Positions 25,484 to 36,362 of a stretch of DNA of 64,000 nucleotides are shown here, piece after piece. Within the stretch, counting starts at the first letter, position 1. Every line of letters begins with the position of its first letter. Under the pieces are notes generated by a model. It did not search any database, was not told where the DNA came from, and saw only the letters and a list, made by a program, of their open reading frames with translations. Origin of the DNA: Nonomuraea sediminis (GTDB lineage: Bacteria > Actinomycetota > Actinomycetes > Streptosporangiales > Streptosporangiaceae). Where the stretch lies: positions 992,001-1,056,000 of the forward strand of contig NZ_JAHDTI010000001.1 of NCBI RefSeq assembly GCF_018531495.1, in the 5' to 3' direction. The position numbers and the translations under genes were made by a program.

Positions 25484-26143
25484 GTGATCATCAAGCCTTC
25501 CCTCCTGGCCACGGGGCTCGTGGCCGGGGCGCTCCTCATGCCTCCACCCGCGGCCTCGGCCACATCTCCGTCCCCGGATCAGCTCAAGGCGGCGCTGCTC
25601 ACGCCGGAGGATCTGGGTTCCGACTTCACCCGCACCACCCTGTCGCCGCTGAGTCCGCTCGACTCCTCGGACGCTCACACGAAGTCCTGCACCAGAGCGG
25701 TCAAGAGCATCGCCCCGCTCCATCGGACCAAGATCGCGGCAAGGTTCGAGCGCGCGGACGGCTGGGAGTGGATCAGCGAGTACCTCGTGAGCGGCACTCG
25801 AGGCAAGATCTCCAGACTGGAACGCTCGGCCAAGGCCCTGACCCGCGACTGCCCGGGCGTCAGGTTCGTCACGAAGGACACCAAGGACACGATCCGCAAG
25901 CTTTCTGTCGGAAGGCTCGGCGACGCCATGTACGCGATCAGGTACCGCAGCGGGTTCCCGGACAGCGACCTGGACAAGGACTCGATGGTCGCGACCGACA
26001 TCGTGATCATCAGAGTACGGAACACCATGATCACGCTGGCCCACACGGGCAACGTCAACGCCTTCGACCCCGCTGCCACCAAAACCGCCGCCGAAGCGGC
26101 AACCCGCCGCCTCCAGAGCACCCTCGAGCAGACCACGGGCTGA
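25484..26143 (+). CDS. Exported protein of unknown function (PknH-like sensor-type domain possible)
   Basis: This is a 219-residue protein with a signal peptide: a hydrophobic stretch at about residues 6-22, then AASA. The mature part begins PSPDQLKAALLTPEDLGSDF, a start often seen in actinobacterial exported proteins that resemble the PknH extracellular sensor domain. No catalytic motif is visible. Three Cys/Arg-Cys positions (SCTRAV, RDCPG) may form a disulfide. The start is the GTG at 25484. It is the last gene before the defence operon. Confidence 0.65.
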   Translation: MIIKPSLLATGLVAGALLMPPPAASATSPSPDQLKAALLTPEDLGSDFTRTTLSPLSPLDSSDAHTKSCTRAVKSIAPLHRTKIAARFERADGWEWISEYLVSGTRGKISRLERSAKALTRDCPGVRFVTKDTKDTIRKLSVGRLGDAMYAIRYRSGFPDSDLDKDSMVATDIVIIRVRNTMITLAHTGNVNAFDPAATKTAAEAATRRLQSTLEQTTG

Positions 26144-26444
26144 GCCCCGAGCCGGGCTCACCCGCTCAACAGGCCGGCGTACGGCGGGCAGCCATGAGCG
26201 CCTACACCACGATCACCGCCAACCGCGACGGCATCCCCACCACGTTCGGCGGCAGGAACTAGGTCGAGCCATGGCTGTGGCACCAGGTCGACGGGCCCGC
26301 CGTCCTGGCCATCCGCCTCTGGCTGTCCTGGACGAACAACTTCCTCAGCCCCGACATCTCCTGGTGACATCTATTTCGGCGGTAATTGTCAGTCTGTCGT
26401 TTTAAGGTCTCTCTTGAAATCGCGATGACGCGGCTGGGAGGGGC
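26144..26444. other. Gap upstream of the Wadjet operon
   Basis: This 301-base stretch separates the exported protein from jetA. It holds an interrupted reading frame (26194-26367, listed separately) and then about 77 bases of AT-richer sequence that should carry the jet promoter. No confident -35/-10 pair was found. GGGAGG lies just before the jetA ATG. Confidence 0.5.
26194..26367 (+). pseudogene. Possible gene remnant interrupted by an in-frame TAG
   Basis: A frame starting at ATG 26194 reads 22 codons to a TAG at 26260, then continues in the same frame for 34 protein-like codons with several Trp (EPWLWHQVDGP, LWLSWTNNF) to a TGA at 26367. The continuity suggests a truncated gene broken by a nonsense change. 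The family is not recognised and the case is weak. Confidence 0.3.
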
Positions 26445-27968
26445 ATGGCCGACCACGACGGAGCACCATTCGATCCTCGACTGGATTTGTACCGCTACGC
26501 GATCGCCGATAAGTGTGCCGACGAGTACATCGCCTTGATGCGCCTGTTCACCGAGACGCTGCTCACGGATCTGTCCGCCCAGGAGGCCGCGGCTCTGCTG
26601 GCCGACAGGGGATTCGAACTGTCATCGGACAATGTCGAACTCCGCTGTCGCCAGCTGGAGAAGTGGGGAAATCTCGTGCGATCGGTGCGCGATGCCCGGG
26701 TGGCCACCGTGGCCGAGTGGGTGCGGTCGCGGTCCCGCTACCAGGTCTCCAAGCTGGGTGGGCGCGTCCACCGGCAGGTCGAGGAGATTCTCCGGGCAAC
26801 CGACGGCGCGCGGGAGGTCGCCCGTGAACTCCTGGGCGGAACGGTGGAGATTCTCGACCGCATCATCGGCAGGCTCGAATCCGGCGACCCGATCGACGCC
26901 GATGCCATGGCCGCCGATGTCACCACCGTCTTCAATAACCAGCGCTTCTTCACCGACAGCGTCCGCGATTTCTATGCGTATCTGCATCAGGTGCTGTCGC
27001 GATACGACCTGGTCGGCGCGGAATACGGCGAATTCAAATCTCTGCTTTTGGACTACGTCGATCTCATAACGGCGGATGTCTCCCGGCACGCCCCCGCGGT
27101 CGCCGACCGGGTCGCGCGCATCATCCCGCGCCTCGACCGCATTCTCCAGGCGTTCACCCAGCTGCCCGCACTGACCAGTCAGGACGGCAGTCCGGCGGAA
27201 CGGTCGCCGGGCCGTACGCACGCTGAATGGGAGGAGCTGGCGGCCTGGTACGGCGCGCGGGATGGGCGCTCGGGTCCTGTCCAGCTGCGCGCCGCCGCGG
27301 AACAGGCTCTGGGGCAGCTGATCGCGAACGCCAAGCGGATGCTGGCCGCCTCGAGCACGGGCGTGTCCCGGCGGGCCGATCTGCTGCGGCTGGCCCGCTG
27401 GTTCGCCGAGGCGGACACGAAGGCGGCGCACCGCATCTTCGCCGCGGCGTTCGGCGCCTACCCCGCACGGCATCTCCTCATGGGCCCGGACGAACCGGAC
27501 GCGCACGTGACGGCCGCGACGTCGTGGTGGGAGGCCGCTCCCGTGCACGTCCCCGTCTCGCTTCGCGAGCGCGGCGATCGTGCCGCCCGGGGTCGGACGT
27601 CCCGTGTTCCCGACCCCGGGCTCGAGCACGAGCTCATGCGCCGCCAGGCCGAGCAGGCACACGCCCGCTCCCTCACCGCGGCGACGGAGTTGATCGCCGT
27701 CGGCGACCTGCGTCATGCTCACATCTCACCGGCCGCCAGGAACCTCCTGCTCGATCAGCTGGCCCAGCTGTTCGCCACCGGCTATGACGGGACGACTCCC
27801 CGGAGCGCGCAGAACTCCGACCTCGGCTTCGCCCTCCATGCCTGCCCCAGCAGCGGCTCGCTGACCGTCATTCACAGCGAAGACGGCGATCTGACAGTGC
27901 ACGACGTGATGCTCAAGGTCACCGAATGGCCGCAGGCAGGTTCGGCCGTGCGGGAGGTCCGGAGATGA
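26445..27968 (+). CDS. jetA: Wadjet type III subunit JetA (DUF2397/TIGR02677, kleisin-like)
   Basis: This is a 507-residue protein matching the TIGR02677/DUF2397 family, which occurs only as the first member of a four-gene cluster. In Wadjet systems JetA is the MukF-like kleisin that bridges the JetC ATPase heads. It begins with a winged-helix-rich region (YIALMRLFTETLL, LSAQEAAALL, NVELRCRQLEKWGNL) and continues as mostly helical. GGGAGG precedes the ATG. The ATGA overlap with jetB at 27965-27968 ties their translation. Codon use is less G/C-biased than in neighbours, consistent with acquisition. The system protects against plasmids by cleaving small circular DNA. Confidence 0.88.
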   Translation: MADHDGAPFDPRLDLYRYAIADKCADEYIALMRLFTETLLTDLSAQEAAALLADRGFELSSDNVELRCRQLEKWGNLVRSVRDARVATVAEWVRSRSRYQVSKLGGRVHRQVEEILRATDGAREVARELLGGTVEILDRIIGRLESGDPIDADAMAADVTTVFNNQRFFTDSVRDFYAYLHQVLSRYDLVGAEYGEFKSLLLDYVDLITADVSRHAPAVADRVARIIPRLDRILQAFTQLPALTSQDGSPAERSPGRTHAEWEELAAWYGARDGRSGPVQLRAAAEQALGQLIANAKRMLAASSTGVSRRADLLRLARWFAEADTKAAHRIFAAAFGAYPARHLLMGPDEPDAHVTAATSWWEAAPVHVPVSLRERGDRAARGRTSRVPDPGLEHELMRRQAEQAHARSLTAATELIAVGDLRHAHISPAARNLLLDQLAQLFATGYDGTTPRSAQNSDLGFALHACPSSGSLTVIHSEDGDLTVHDVMLKVTEWPQAGSAVREVRR

Positions 27969-29203
27969 CCACCGCGGCCCTGGCCGCCGAGGAACGCCGG
28001 ACCGCGGCGCGTGCCCTGCTCAGCATGCCGATTCTCACCGCACACCGCCATCCTGACGAGTTCACGCTGGTCCGCCGCCATGCCTCGGCGCTGAAGTCCA
28101 CGTTCGCGACGCTTCTCGGCTACACACTCGTTGTCGAATCCCGCTTCGCCCGCCTGGTGAAGGCGCCGCTGGCGCCGCACGCGCCGGTCCGTCCCGTGCG
28201 GCGCCCGTCAGGCAGCGAGTTCAGCCCCAGGACCTACACCCATCTTGCTCTGGTGTGCGCGGGCCTGCTGGCTCCTGACGTCGGCGCGCAGATCCTCATG
28301 TCGCAACTGGTCGAACAAGTACGGGCAGATGCCGTCACCGCGGGTATCACGCTCGACGACACCCTGGCAGAGCGACGCAGTCTCGTCGCCGCGATCGAGT
28401 TCCTCATCGACGCGGGAGTGATCATAGAGACGGACGGCACCGTTGTGGGATGGGGAGAACGAAAGGACGAGGCACTGATCACCGTCACCAGGGGGCTCCT
28501 CCCGTACCTGGTGACCAAGCCGCTCCACGCTTTGGAGAGCCCCGAGCAGCTGTGGGCGACCGTACCGGAAGACCCGGAGCAACCCAGACGGACACTCCGC
28601 CGCAAACTCGTCGAGAATCCCCTGATCCACCGCGTCGATCTGAGCGACGCCGAGCGGGACGTCCTCAGCCGCGAGCGCACGGAGCTGACGCGGATGCTGG
28701 ATGAGGCCTTCGGGCTGAGCCTCGAAGTCCGGGCCGAAGGCGCGCTCGTCTACGATCCCGACGAATCTCTGTCCGACCTCGAGTTTCCCGGATCGGGCAG
28801 CGTACGGCAGGCGGCGCTCCTCCTCACCGACGCCCTCATCACCCGCATCAGCCCGAAAGCCGGCACGCACGTCGATCTCGAGGGGCGCCGAGTACCCGGT
28901 GTGCCGGCACCCTGGCCGTTGGTCGACGAGGCTCTGCGGGCCCTCACCAAGGAGCACGCGAAGGCGTGGCGAACCGATGCCCAGGATGATCTCCCGCGCC
29001 TGCGGGCCGATGTGGTCGCCGTGCTGGAAGCCATGGGCCTGGGGACCGAGACGCCCGCCGGGCTGGTGCTGCATCCGGCCGCTGCGCGCTACCGCCCGCA
29101 GGTCCGGCTCGCATCCCCGGTCACGCGTGCGAGGCGGCGCCTCGACGAACCGCAAGCCGCAGCGACAGAGCCGCTGTTCCCCCTCGACGAGGAGCCCACG
29201 TGA
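27965..29203 (+). CDS. jetB: Wadjet type III subunit JetB (DUF2398/TIGR02678, KITE-like)
   Basis: This is a 412-residue protein of the TIGR02678/DUF2398 family. In Wadjet complexes JetB is the MukE-like winged-helix subunit that binds JetA and the DNA held in the complex. The stretch AAEERRTAARALLSMPILT near the start, LTLVRRH-like FTLVRRHASALK, TYTHLALVCAGLL and FLIDAGVIIETDG (a wing) are family features. It starts at ATG 27965, overlapping the jetA stop, and its TGA overlaps the GTG of jetC. The frame extends upstream to 27926 but the overlap and ribosome site GGAG support 27965. Confidence 0.87.
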   Translation: MTTAALAAEERRTAARALLSMPILTAHRHPDEFTLVRRHASALKSTFATLLGYTLVVESRFARLVKAPLAPHAPVRPVRRPSGSEFSPRTYTHLALVCAGLLAPDVGAQILMSQLVEQVRADAVTAGITLDDTLAERRSLVAAIEFLIDAGVIIETDGTVVGWGERKDEALITVTRGLLPYLVTKPLHALESPEQLWATVPEDPEQPRRTLRRKLVENPLIHRVDLSDAERDVLSRERTELTRMLDEAFGLSLEVRAEGALVYDPDESLSDLEFPGSGSVRQAALLLTDALITRISPKAGTHVDLEGRRVPGVPAPWPLVDEALRALTKEHAKAWRTDAQDDLPRLRADVVAVLEAMGLGTETPAGLVLHPAAARYRPQVRLASPVTRARRRLDEPQAAATEPLFPLDEEPT

Positions 29204-32200
29204 CGGCCGGATCGATCGACCAGACGGCGCCCAAGCATCACCCCGACCGGCTGAGGCTGAACCGGGCCGGGATCGTCAACGTCTGGTACTACTACAACAC
29301 GGAGTTCGCGATGACGGGCGGCCGGCTCGTCCTGCGGGGCACCAACGGATCGGGCAAGTCCCGTGCCCTGGAGATGCTGCTGCCCTTCCTTCTGGACGCC
29401 GATCGGCGCCGGATGGACGCGACAGGCTCGGGCCGGGTCCGGCTGGAAGAGCTGATGCGCAGCGGCGGCGAGGACCAGCCCAACCGGCTCGGCTACCTGT
29501 GGCTGGAACTGGTTCGCCACGCACCCGAACCCGAACACCTGACGCTCGGCGCGCTCATCCGCTTCGCGCACTCCACCGGCGAAGCCAAGGTCTGGTACTT
29601 CACCACCCCGCTACGCGTCGGACACGAGCTCATCCTGCTCGGCGATGATCGAACGCCGCTGTCCAGGGAAGGGCTCGCGGAGGTGATCGGCGCAGACCGC
29701 ATGACCACCTCGCCGGAGGTCCACCGGGATCGGGTCCGCGGCACGGTCTTCGGGCTCGCAGGTGAGACCGGCGGTGACCGATTCGGCGGCCTTCTTCAAC
29801 TGCTGCGCACGCTTCGTGCGCCGGACATGGGCAACCGCATCGACGAAGGCAAGCTGCCGCAGATCCTTTCCGACGCGCTTCCCCCGCTCGGCGAGACCGC
29901 GATACTCCAGGCGGGTGAGAAGCTCGACGGGCTCACCGAGACCCGAGCGGCGCAGCAGCGGCTGGCCGCCGCTCACCGGCAGGTGGCGGACTTCCTGGCG
30001 GTCTATCGGCGATACGCGGCCGGTGTCCTGCGTGCCGCGGCGGGCGACGCCCGCGACGCCGCGCACGCCAACAGCCAGGCTGCTCAGGACGAGGTGAAGG
30101 CCAGACAGGACCTCGATGACCTGGTCACTCAGCAGGGGAACCTGAAGCGCAAGCTCGAGGAGCTCGACGACCTCGCGAGCGAACTGTCGAACACCATCAT
30201 CGGCATCCGGGAGTCCAAGGAGTACGCCGCCGTCCGTGACCTCGACGACCGCGAGAAGAAGCTCGATGCCCTGGGCAGAGCAGCCGGATCTGCCATCGGG
30301 CTCGCAGCCCACACGCGCGACGCGGAAACGGGCAAGGCGACCGACGCCGACAGGCGCGGCGACGAGGTCGTCGCGGCCGCGAGGACCGCGTCCCGGGTCC
30401 TGACTGAGGCTCGCGCGATCCTGCTGGCGGCGGGCATCCATCCGACGCTGCCGGACGCGATCAGCGCCGAGCCCGTTCAGCAGCCCGCGGTGGTGGATGT
30501 CGTCCGCACCGATCTGCTGAGAGACCCGGAGTCCGTGGTACGGCCCGCCCCTTGCCGGATCGTGGTGGCTCCGTCCGATCTGGAGACCGCTGTCACGCAG
30601 GTGACCCGTGTGGAGAAGGCCGCCAAGGAGTACGCGGCGCACGCGGAGACGCGGCGGCAGCAGGCACGTGTCGTGGACAGAAAACGGGCCGAGGTCAACT
30701 CGGCCGACAAAGCCGCCGAGGACGCGGGTCAGCTGGCCGAAGACGAACGATCGGCGATGGCCGCAGCGCAGGCCGAGCGCGACGAGGCCGCGCTCGCGCT
30801 CGCGCGTTCCTGGCGGACGTGGGTCGCGAGCGGATCGACGCGGAGCCTGCTGCCCGACGTGGACTGGGCCGGGACGGCGGCAGGACCGCTCCTCGCCGAC
30901 GTGGCCGCTCTCCTCGGCGAGGACGCACTCGTCTTGCTGCCGGAGCTGGACGAGGCCGCCCGCGAGGCCGCCCTCACCGCGCAGAACCGTTTCGCCAGGC
31001 TCCTGAGCGAACTCGAGGCAGCGGAAGGGATCGATCGCGAGAAGCGCGACAAATTGGCCGCGGAAGCAGACGGACTCCGCGACCAGCGCGACCCCGACCC
31101 GCCGGCCCCGCCCTGGGTGCGTCAGGGGCACGCCGGCCGACCCCCGCTGTGGCAGATGATCGACTTCGCGCCGCATCTCGATGCGGTGCAGCGTGCCGGC
31201 CTCGAGTCGGCCATGCTCGCCTCGGGCTTGCTGACCGCCACGCTGGCATCGGACGGTGGGCTGGCCGTGCAAGAGGGCGATCTCCTGGTCAGCCCTGTCG
31301 GCCCCGTCGCCGAGACGCCGCTCGGCGCGGTGCTGGTTCCTGATACGGCTTCCGTGACGACCGCACAGCGGATATCGGCGGTCCTGGCCCGGATCGCCTT
31401 CGGCGCCGGTGACCACCCGATCTGGGTGGATGCTCAGGGGAACTGGCGCAACGGGCCGCTCAGCGGACGGCATGTGGCCCCGGCGGCCCGCCACATCGGA
31501 GCCGCGGCACGTGCCGCGGCTCGAGCGGCGCGGCTGGCGGAGATCGAGCAGCTCCTCGCCGAACTCGAGCAGACCTCGACCGCTCGAGAAGCGGAGCGGG
31601 GAAGACTCCGGGACGATCAGGAGGCGCTGAATCTGCACCTGAGGAGGGCACCGAGGAGCCAGCCGCTCCAGACCTCGCACGCTCTGGTCGTCGAGGCTGC
31701 CAAACGTGTCGCGACCGCGGAGGAGAACCACCGGAGACTGGCCGCATCGGCGCGCGAGCTCCGCGACGCATGGACCACGATGCTGCGAGCTCACCGCAGC
31801 GCGTGCCAGAACTTCGGCCTGCCGCACGAAGCGGAGGCACTCGAGGCCGTTCAGAAACGAGCCGAGGAAGGGGCCGGAGCCTGCGACCGCGCCGCGGAAC
31901 GCCTCCGCGAGCTACGCGAAAGGATCGCCCGGCATGACGCGGTCGTCGCGGAGTGCGAAGGCAAACGTGAGGGCCGGCGCGAAGCCGAGAACGCCGCCGA
32001 CAGTGCCTGGCGCGACTGGCATCTCGAGGCCGCCGAGCTGGCCGCGATCCGAGATCACCTCGGTGCGAGTGCCGAACGAATCCGTGCCGAACTCGAGGCC
32101 GCGGAACGGGAGTACAACCAGTGCGACCGCCAGCAGAAAGGCCTGCGCAGAGCGGTTTCCCAGATCGATGAGAAGAAGGGGGCTGCCTCGGCCCAGGTCG

Positions 32201-33354
32201 CGTCCGCCCAGGACAAGGCCCTCAGCACGCGGGTCACGCTGACGCAGGCCGCTGGACGGCTGACGACGACACTTCGGCTGCCGGGGGTCTTCGACGCGGT
32301 CACCGACACGCCGCCGTCCGCGGCCGATCCGCGGGAGATCGACTCATCGACGGTCCTGGCCTTCGCCGACGCCGTCATCGCCGCCGTGGGCCCGGCGGGC
32401 GCTCCCGTGGACGAAACCACCCTGGTGCGCGCCCAGCAAGTCCTCGAGCGCGAACTCGCGGGCGGCTTCGACGTCATTCCCAGCGTGCAGGACGGAGTCC
32501 GGTTGCTCGCGATCGCCGACGGAGCGGGGCAGCACACGCTCCGGCAAGCCGCGGACGACCTGCGGCGCAGGCACGAGGAAGGGCAGATCGCGCTCAGCGA
32601 GCACGAGCACCTGGTGTTCACCGAATTCGTCCTCGGCGGTGTCGCCGAAGAGCTGCGCAATCGCCTCACCCAGGCCAACGACCTCATCAAGGCGATGAAC
32701 GCCAGCCTGGCCGGCATCCGTACCAGCCATGGCATCGGCGTCAGGCTGCGCTGGAACCTCGTCGACACGGCGGGGGCCGACATCGCCCGCATCCGCACGC
32801 TGGTGGCCACCGCGGGGGAGGTCCGCACACCGGAACAGTCGGCCGAGCTGATCGAGCTCATGAACGCCAGAGTCAACCAGGAGTTCACCACCGATGAGAC
32901 CGCGGGCTACGCCGCCCACCTGAAGGCCGCGCTGGACTACCGGGCCTGGCACGAGGTCGAGGTCGTGATCACCGGGCCGGAACCCGGCCGTGAACGGCGG
33001 ATCAGCCGGCGGGCCAAGCTCAGCCAGGGCGAGACGCGCTTCGTCTCGTATGTGACCTTGTTCGCCGCGGCGGACGCCTATCTGTCGAGCCTGCCGGACA
33101 CGGCACGCGCGCTGCGGCTCATCCTGCTCGACGACGCCTTCGCCAAGGTCGACGAGCAGACCATCGCCGAGCTGATGGGTCTGCTCGTCAAGCTCGATCT
33201 CGACTTCGTGATGACCGGGCACGCGCTCTGGGGGTGCTATCCCCAGGTACCCCGGCTGGACTGCTACGAGATCATGCGAGGCGACGGCACCGCCGCCGGC
33301 GCAGCTCACACGCATTGGGACGGGCGCAACCGCCACCTGCGGGCCGCCACATGA
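29200..33354 (+). CDS. jetC: Wadjet type III subunit JetC (TIGR02680, SMC/MukB-like ATPase)
   Basis: This is a 1384-residue SMC-type ATPase. The Walker A motif GTNGSGKS is at residues 47-54. Long charged heptad stretches (about 230-560 and 800-1080) form antiparallel coiled coils around a hinge-like middle. The ABC signature LSQGE lies near 1273 and Walker B LILLDDAF near 1307-1314, with the acidic DD. JetC dimers extrude DNA loops and, on small circles, pass the DNA to the JetD nuclease. It starts with GTG overlapping the jetB stop and ends in an ATGA overlap with jetD. All motifs needed for ATP hydrolysis appear intact. Confidence 0.9.
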   Translation: MTAGSIDQTAPKHHPDRLRLNRAGIVNVWYYYNTEFAMTGGRLVLRGTNGSGKSRALEMLLPFLLDADRRRMDATGSGRVRLEELMRSGGEDQPNRLGYLWLELVRHAPEPEHLTLGALIRFAHSTGEAKVWYFTTPLRVGHELILLGDDRTPLSREGLAEVIGADRMTTSPEVHRDRVRGTVFGLAGETGGDRFGGLLQLLRTLRAPDMGNRIDEGKLPQILSDALPPLGETAILQAGEKLDGLTETRAAQQRLAAAHRQVADFLAVYRRYAAGVLRAAAGDARDAAHANSQAAQDEVKARQDLDDLVTQQGNLKRKLEELDDLASELSNTIIGIRESKEYAAVRDLDDREKKLDALGRAAGSAIGLAAHTRDAETGKATDADRRGDEVVAAARTASRVLTEARAILLAAGIHPTLPDAISAEPVQQPAVVDVVRTDLLRDPESVVRPAPCRIVVAPSDLETAVTQVTRVEKAAKEYAAHAETRRQQARVVDRKRAEVNSADKAAEDAGQLAEDERSAMAAAQAERDEAALALARSWRTWVASGSTRSLLPDVDWAGTAAGPLLADVAALLGEDALVLLPELDEAAREAALTAQNRFARLLSELEAAEGIDREKRDKLAAEADGLRDQRDPDPPAPPWVRQGHAGRPPLWQMIDFAPHLDAVQRAGLESAMLASGLLTATLASDGGLAVQEGDLLVSPVGPVAETPLGAVLVPDTASVTTAQRISAVLARIAFGAGDHPIWVDAQGNWRNGPLSGRHVAPAARHIGAAARAAARAARLAEIEQLLAELEQTSTAREAERGRLRDDQEALNLHLRRAPRSQPLQTSHALVVEAAKRVATAEENHRRLAASARELRDAWTTMLRAHRSACQNFGLPHEAEALEAVQKRAEEGAGACDRAAERLRELRERIARHDAVVAECEGKREGRREAENAADSAWRDWHLEAAELAAIRDHLGASAERIRAELEAAEREYNQCDRQQKGLRRAVSQIDEKKGAASAQVASAQDKALSTRVTLTQAAGRLTTTLRLPGVFDAVTDTPPSAADPREIDSSTVLAFADAVIAAVGPAGAPVDETTLVRAQQVLERELAGGFDVIPSVQDGVRLLAIADGAGQHTLRQAADDLRRRHEEGQIALSEHEHLVFTEFVLGGVAEELRNRLTQANDLIKAMNASLAGIRTSHGIGVRLRWNLVDTAGADIARIRTLVATAGEVRTPEQSAELIELMNARVNQEFTTDETAGYAAHLKAALDYRAWHEVEVVITGPEPGRERRISRRAKLSQGETRFVSYVTLFAAADAYLSSLPDTARALRLILLDDAFAKVDEQTIAELMGLLVKLDLDFVMTGHALWGCYPQVPRLDCYEIMRGDGTAAGAAHTHWDGRNRHLRAAT

Positions 33355-34628
33355 ATGCGATCCCGGACGATCTTCACCGTTATCTGGCGCATCCGGGGCT
33401 TGAACCGTTGTGGGAGGCCGTGCGCAGGAAGCTGGAGCGCGATCGCCTGGCCGTGCGCGGCCATGTCTCCATCGCCCTGGACGAGAACGGGGCGAGCAGG
33501 CTGTCCGGGCTGCTTGCCGAGCCGATCTCGGCAGGCCGTGTCAGGGTGTCCCTGGCGGCGCTCGACCATGCCCTTCGCTCCTCCGCCGCGGCTGCCGGGC
33601 TGGTTTCGGTCACAGCTCAGGTGACGGGCCACGCAATGGTGGACCGGGTGGCGGCGCGCGACGCGGCACGCGCCACGTGGGCGGAGGTCTGGACCCGGGT
33701 CGATCAGATGCTCGAGAAAGCCGGCCTCGCGACCTGCGGGTGGGCCCAGGAGTACGTGGCAGGACTTCGGCGCTCCGGTCTGCTGACACGGGCGGGGCCG
33801 GATTCGGCGATGGCCGCCGTCGACCAGGCCGGGACTGTGCTCGCCACCGTTGCCGCGGTCGAGCCGACCGGCGACCGCTGGCCGGAACCGCGATGGGAGC
33901 TGGCGGAGCTGGCCGCACGCTGCCTGGGGGACGCGCATGGCCTGGACGAGGGCCGGCTCGCCGGCCTGCTCGTGTTGCGGGCCGTTGCGGCCGCGCACGG
34001 CGTCCCCGCTCCTGAGTCCGCCGCGGCGCGGCGTGACCTGTGGGCTCGCGTCGGTGTGCTGCCGGATCTCGTCTCGGGAACGGTCCTGGTCTGGGAACTG
34101 CGCCCGCCTGGTGGCGACGCCTGGTCGGCGATGATGCGGAGCAGGGCCGACCTGGGGCTCGTCACCCACCTGACGATGCAGGAGTTGCGGCTGGCCGACG
34201 TCCCGCCTGCAGGTCCCGGCGACCTGGTGCACGTCTGCGAGAACCCTCAGGTGCTGCAGGCCGCGGCCCGAGCAGGCGTTCCCCGTTCCCTGATCTGCCT
34301 GTCAGGTAACCCTGCGGGAGCGGGGACGACGTTGATCCGAAGGCTGTGCGCCGGGTCCGCGGTGGTGCGATATCACGGGGACTTCGATTGGCCGGGAGTG
34401 GCCATCGCACGCCGCGTGTACGCCATGGGGGCGGTGCCGTGGCGCATGGCGGCCTCGGACTACGAGGAGGCCGTCATGGCGGGACCGCGGGTGCCGCGGC
34501 TGGCCGGGGAACCGGGGACGACGCCGTGGGATCCGGGGCTGGCAGCGGCGATGGCGCATCATGACATCGCGGTTCACGAGGAGACGGTCCTCCCCGTCCT
34601 GCTCAGCGATCTTCAAACTCCCGGTTGA
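33351..34628 (+). CDS. jetD: Wadjet type III nuclease subunit JetD (DUF2399/TIGR02679, Toprim)
   Basis: This is a 425-residue protein of the TIGR02679 (DUF2399/DUF3323) family. JetD is the effector nuclease, with a winged-helix N-terminal half and a C-terminal Toprim fold. The Toprim Glu is in VCENPQ near residue 297 and the acidic pair is DFD at about 344-346 in YHGDFDWPG, so the metal site looks complete. It cuts circular DNA delivered by JetABC. The ATG at 33351 overlaps the jetC stop. A strong terminator follows 6 bases after its stop, closing the operon. Confidence 0.88.
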   Translation: MNAIPDDLHRYLAHPGLEPLWEAVRRKLERDRLAVRGHVSIALDENGASRLSGLLAEPISAGRVRVSLAALDHALRSSAAAAGLVSVTAQVTGHAMVDRVAARDAARATWAEVWTRVDQMLEKAGLATCGWAQEYVAGLRRSGLLTRAGPDSAMAAVDQAGTVLATVAAVEPTGDRWPEPRWELAELAARCLGDAHGLDEGRLAGLLVLRAVAAAHGVPAPESAAARRDLWARVGVLPDLVSGTVLVWELRPPGGDAWSAMMRSRADLGLVTHLTMQELRLADVPPAGPGDLVHVCENPQVLQAAARAGVPRSLICLSGNPAGAGTTLIRRLCAGSAVVRYHGDFDWPGVAIARRVYAMGAVPWRMAASDYEEAVMAGPRVPRLAGEPGTTPWDPGLAAAMAHHDIAVHEETVLPVLLSDLQTPG

Positions 34629-34634
34629 CAAGCT

Positions 34635-34670
34635 GACGCCCCCGGGCTCGGCAGGGAGCCCGGGGGCGTC
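34635..34670 (+). terminator. Terminator hairpin of the jetABCD operon
   Basis: A perfect 15-base-pair stem, 34635-34649 with 34656-34670, encloses a GGCAGG loop. It begins 6 bases after the jetD stop. No T-run follows, as is common for actinomycete terminators. It also lies downstream of the converging pruA gene and may serve both strands. Confidence 0.8.
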
Positions 34671-34733
34671 GGGTGGGCGGTGCGTTCGGGGTGCAGGAAG
34701 GTCCCCGAAGGCGCCGGCCGTACAGGAGAAGCG

Positions 34734-36359
<1,626 letters not shown>

Positions 36360-36362
36360 GTG

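Noticed and set aside
29611..31827. 738-codon minus-strand frame inside jetC
   Set aside because: Antisense to the SMC ATPase; no protein features, whereas jetC has all the ATPase motifs.
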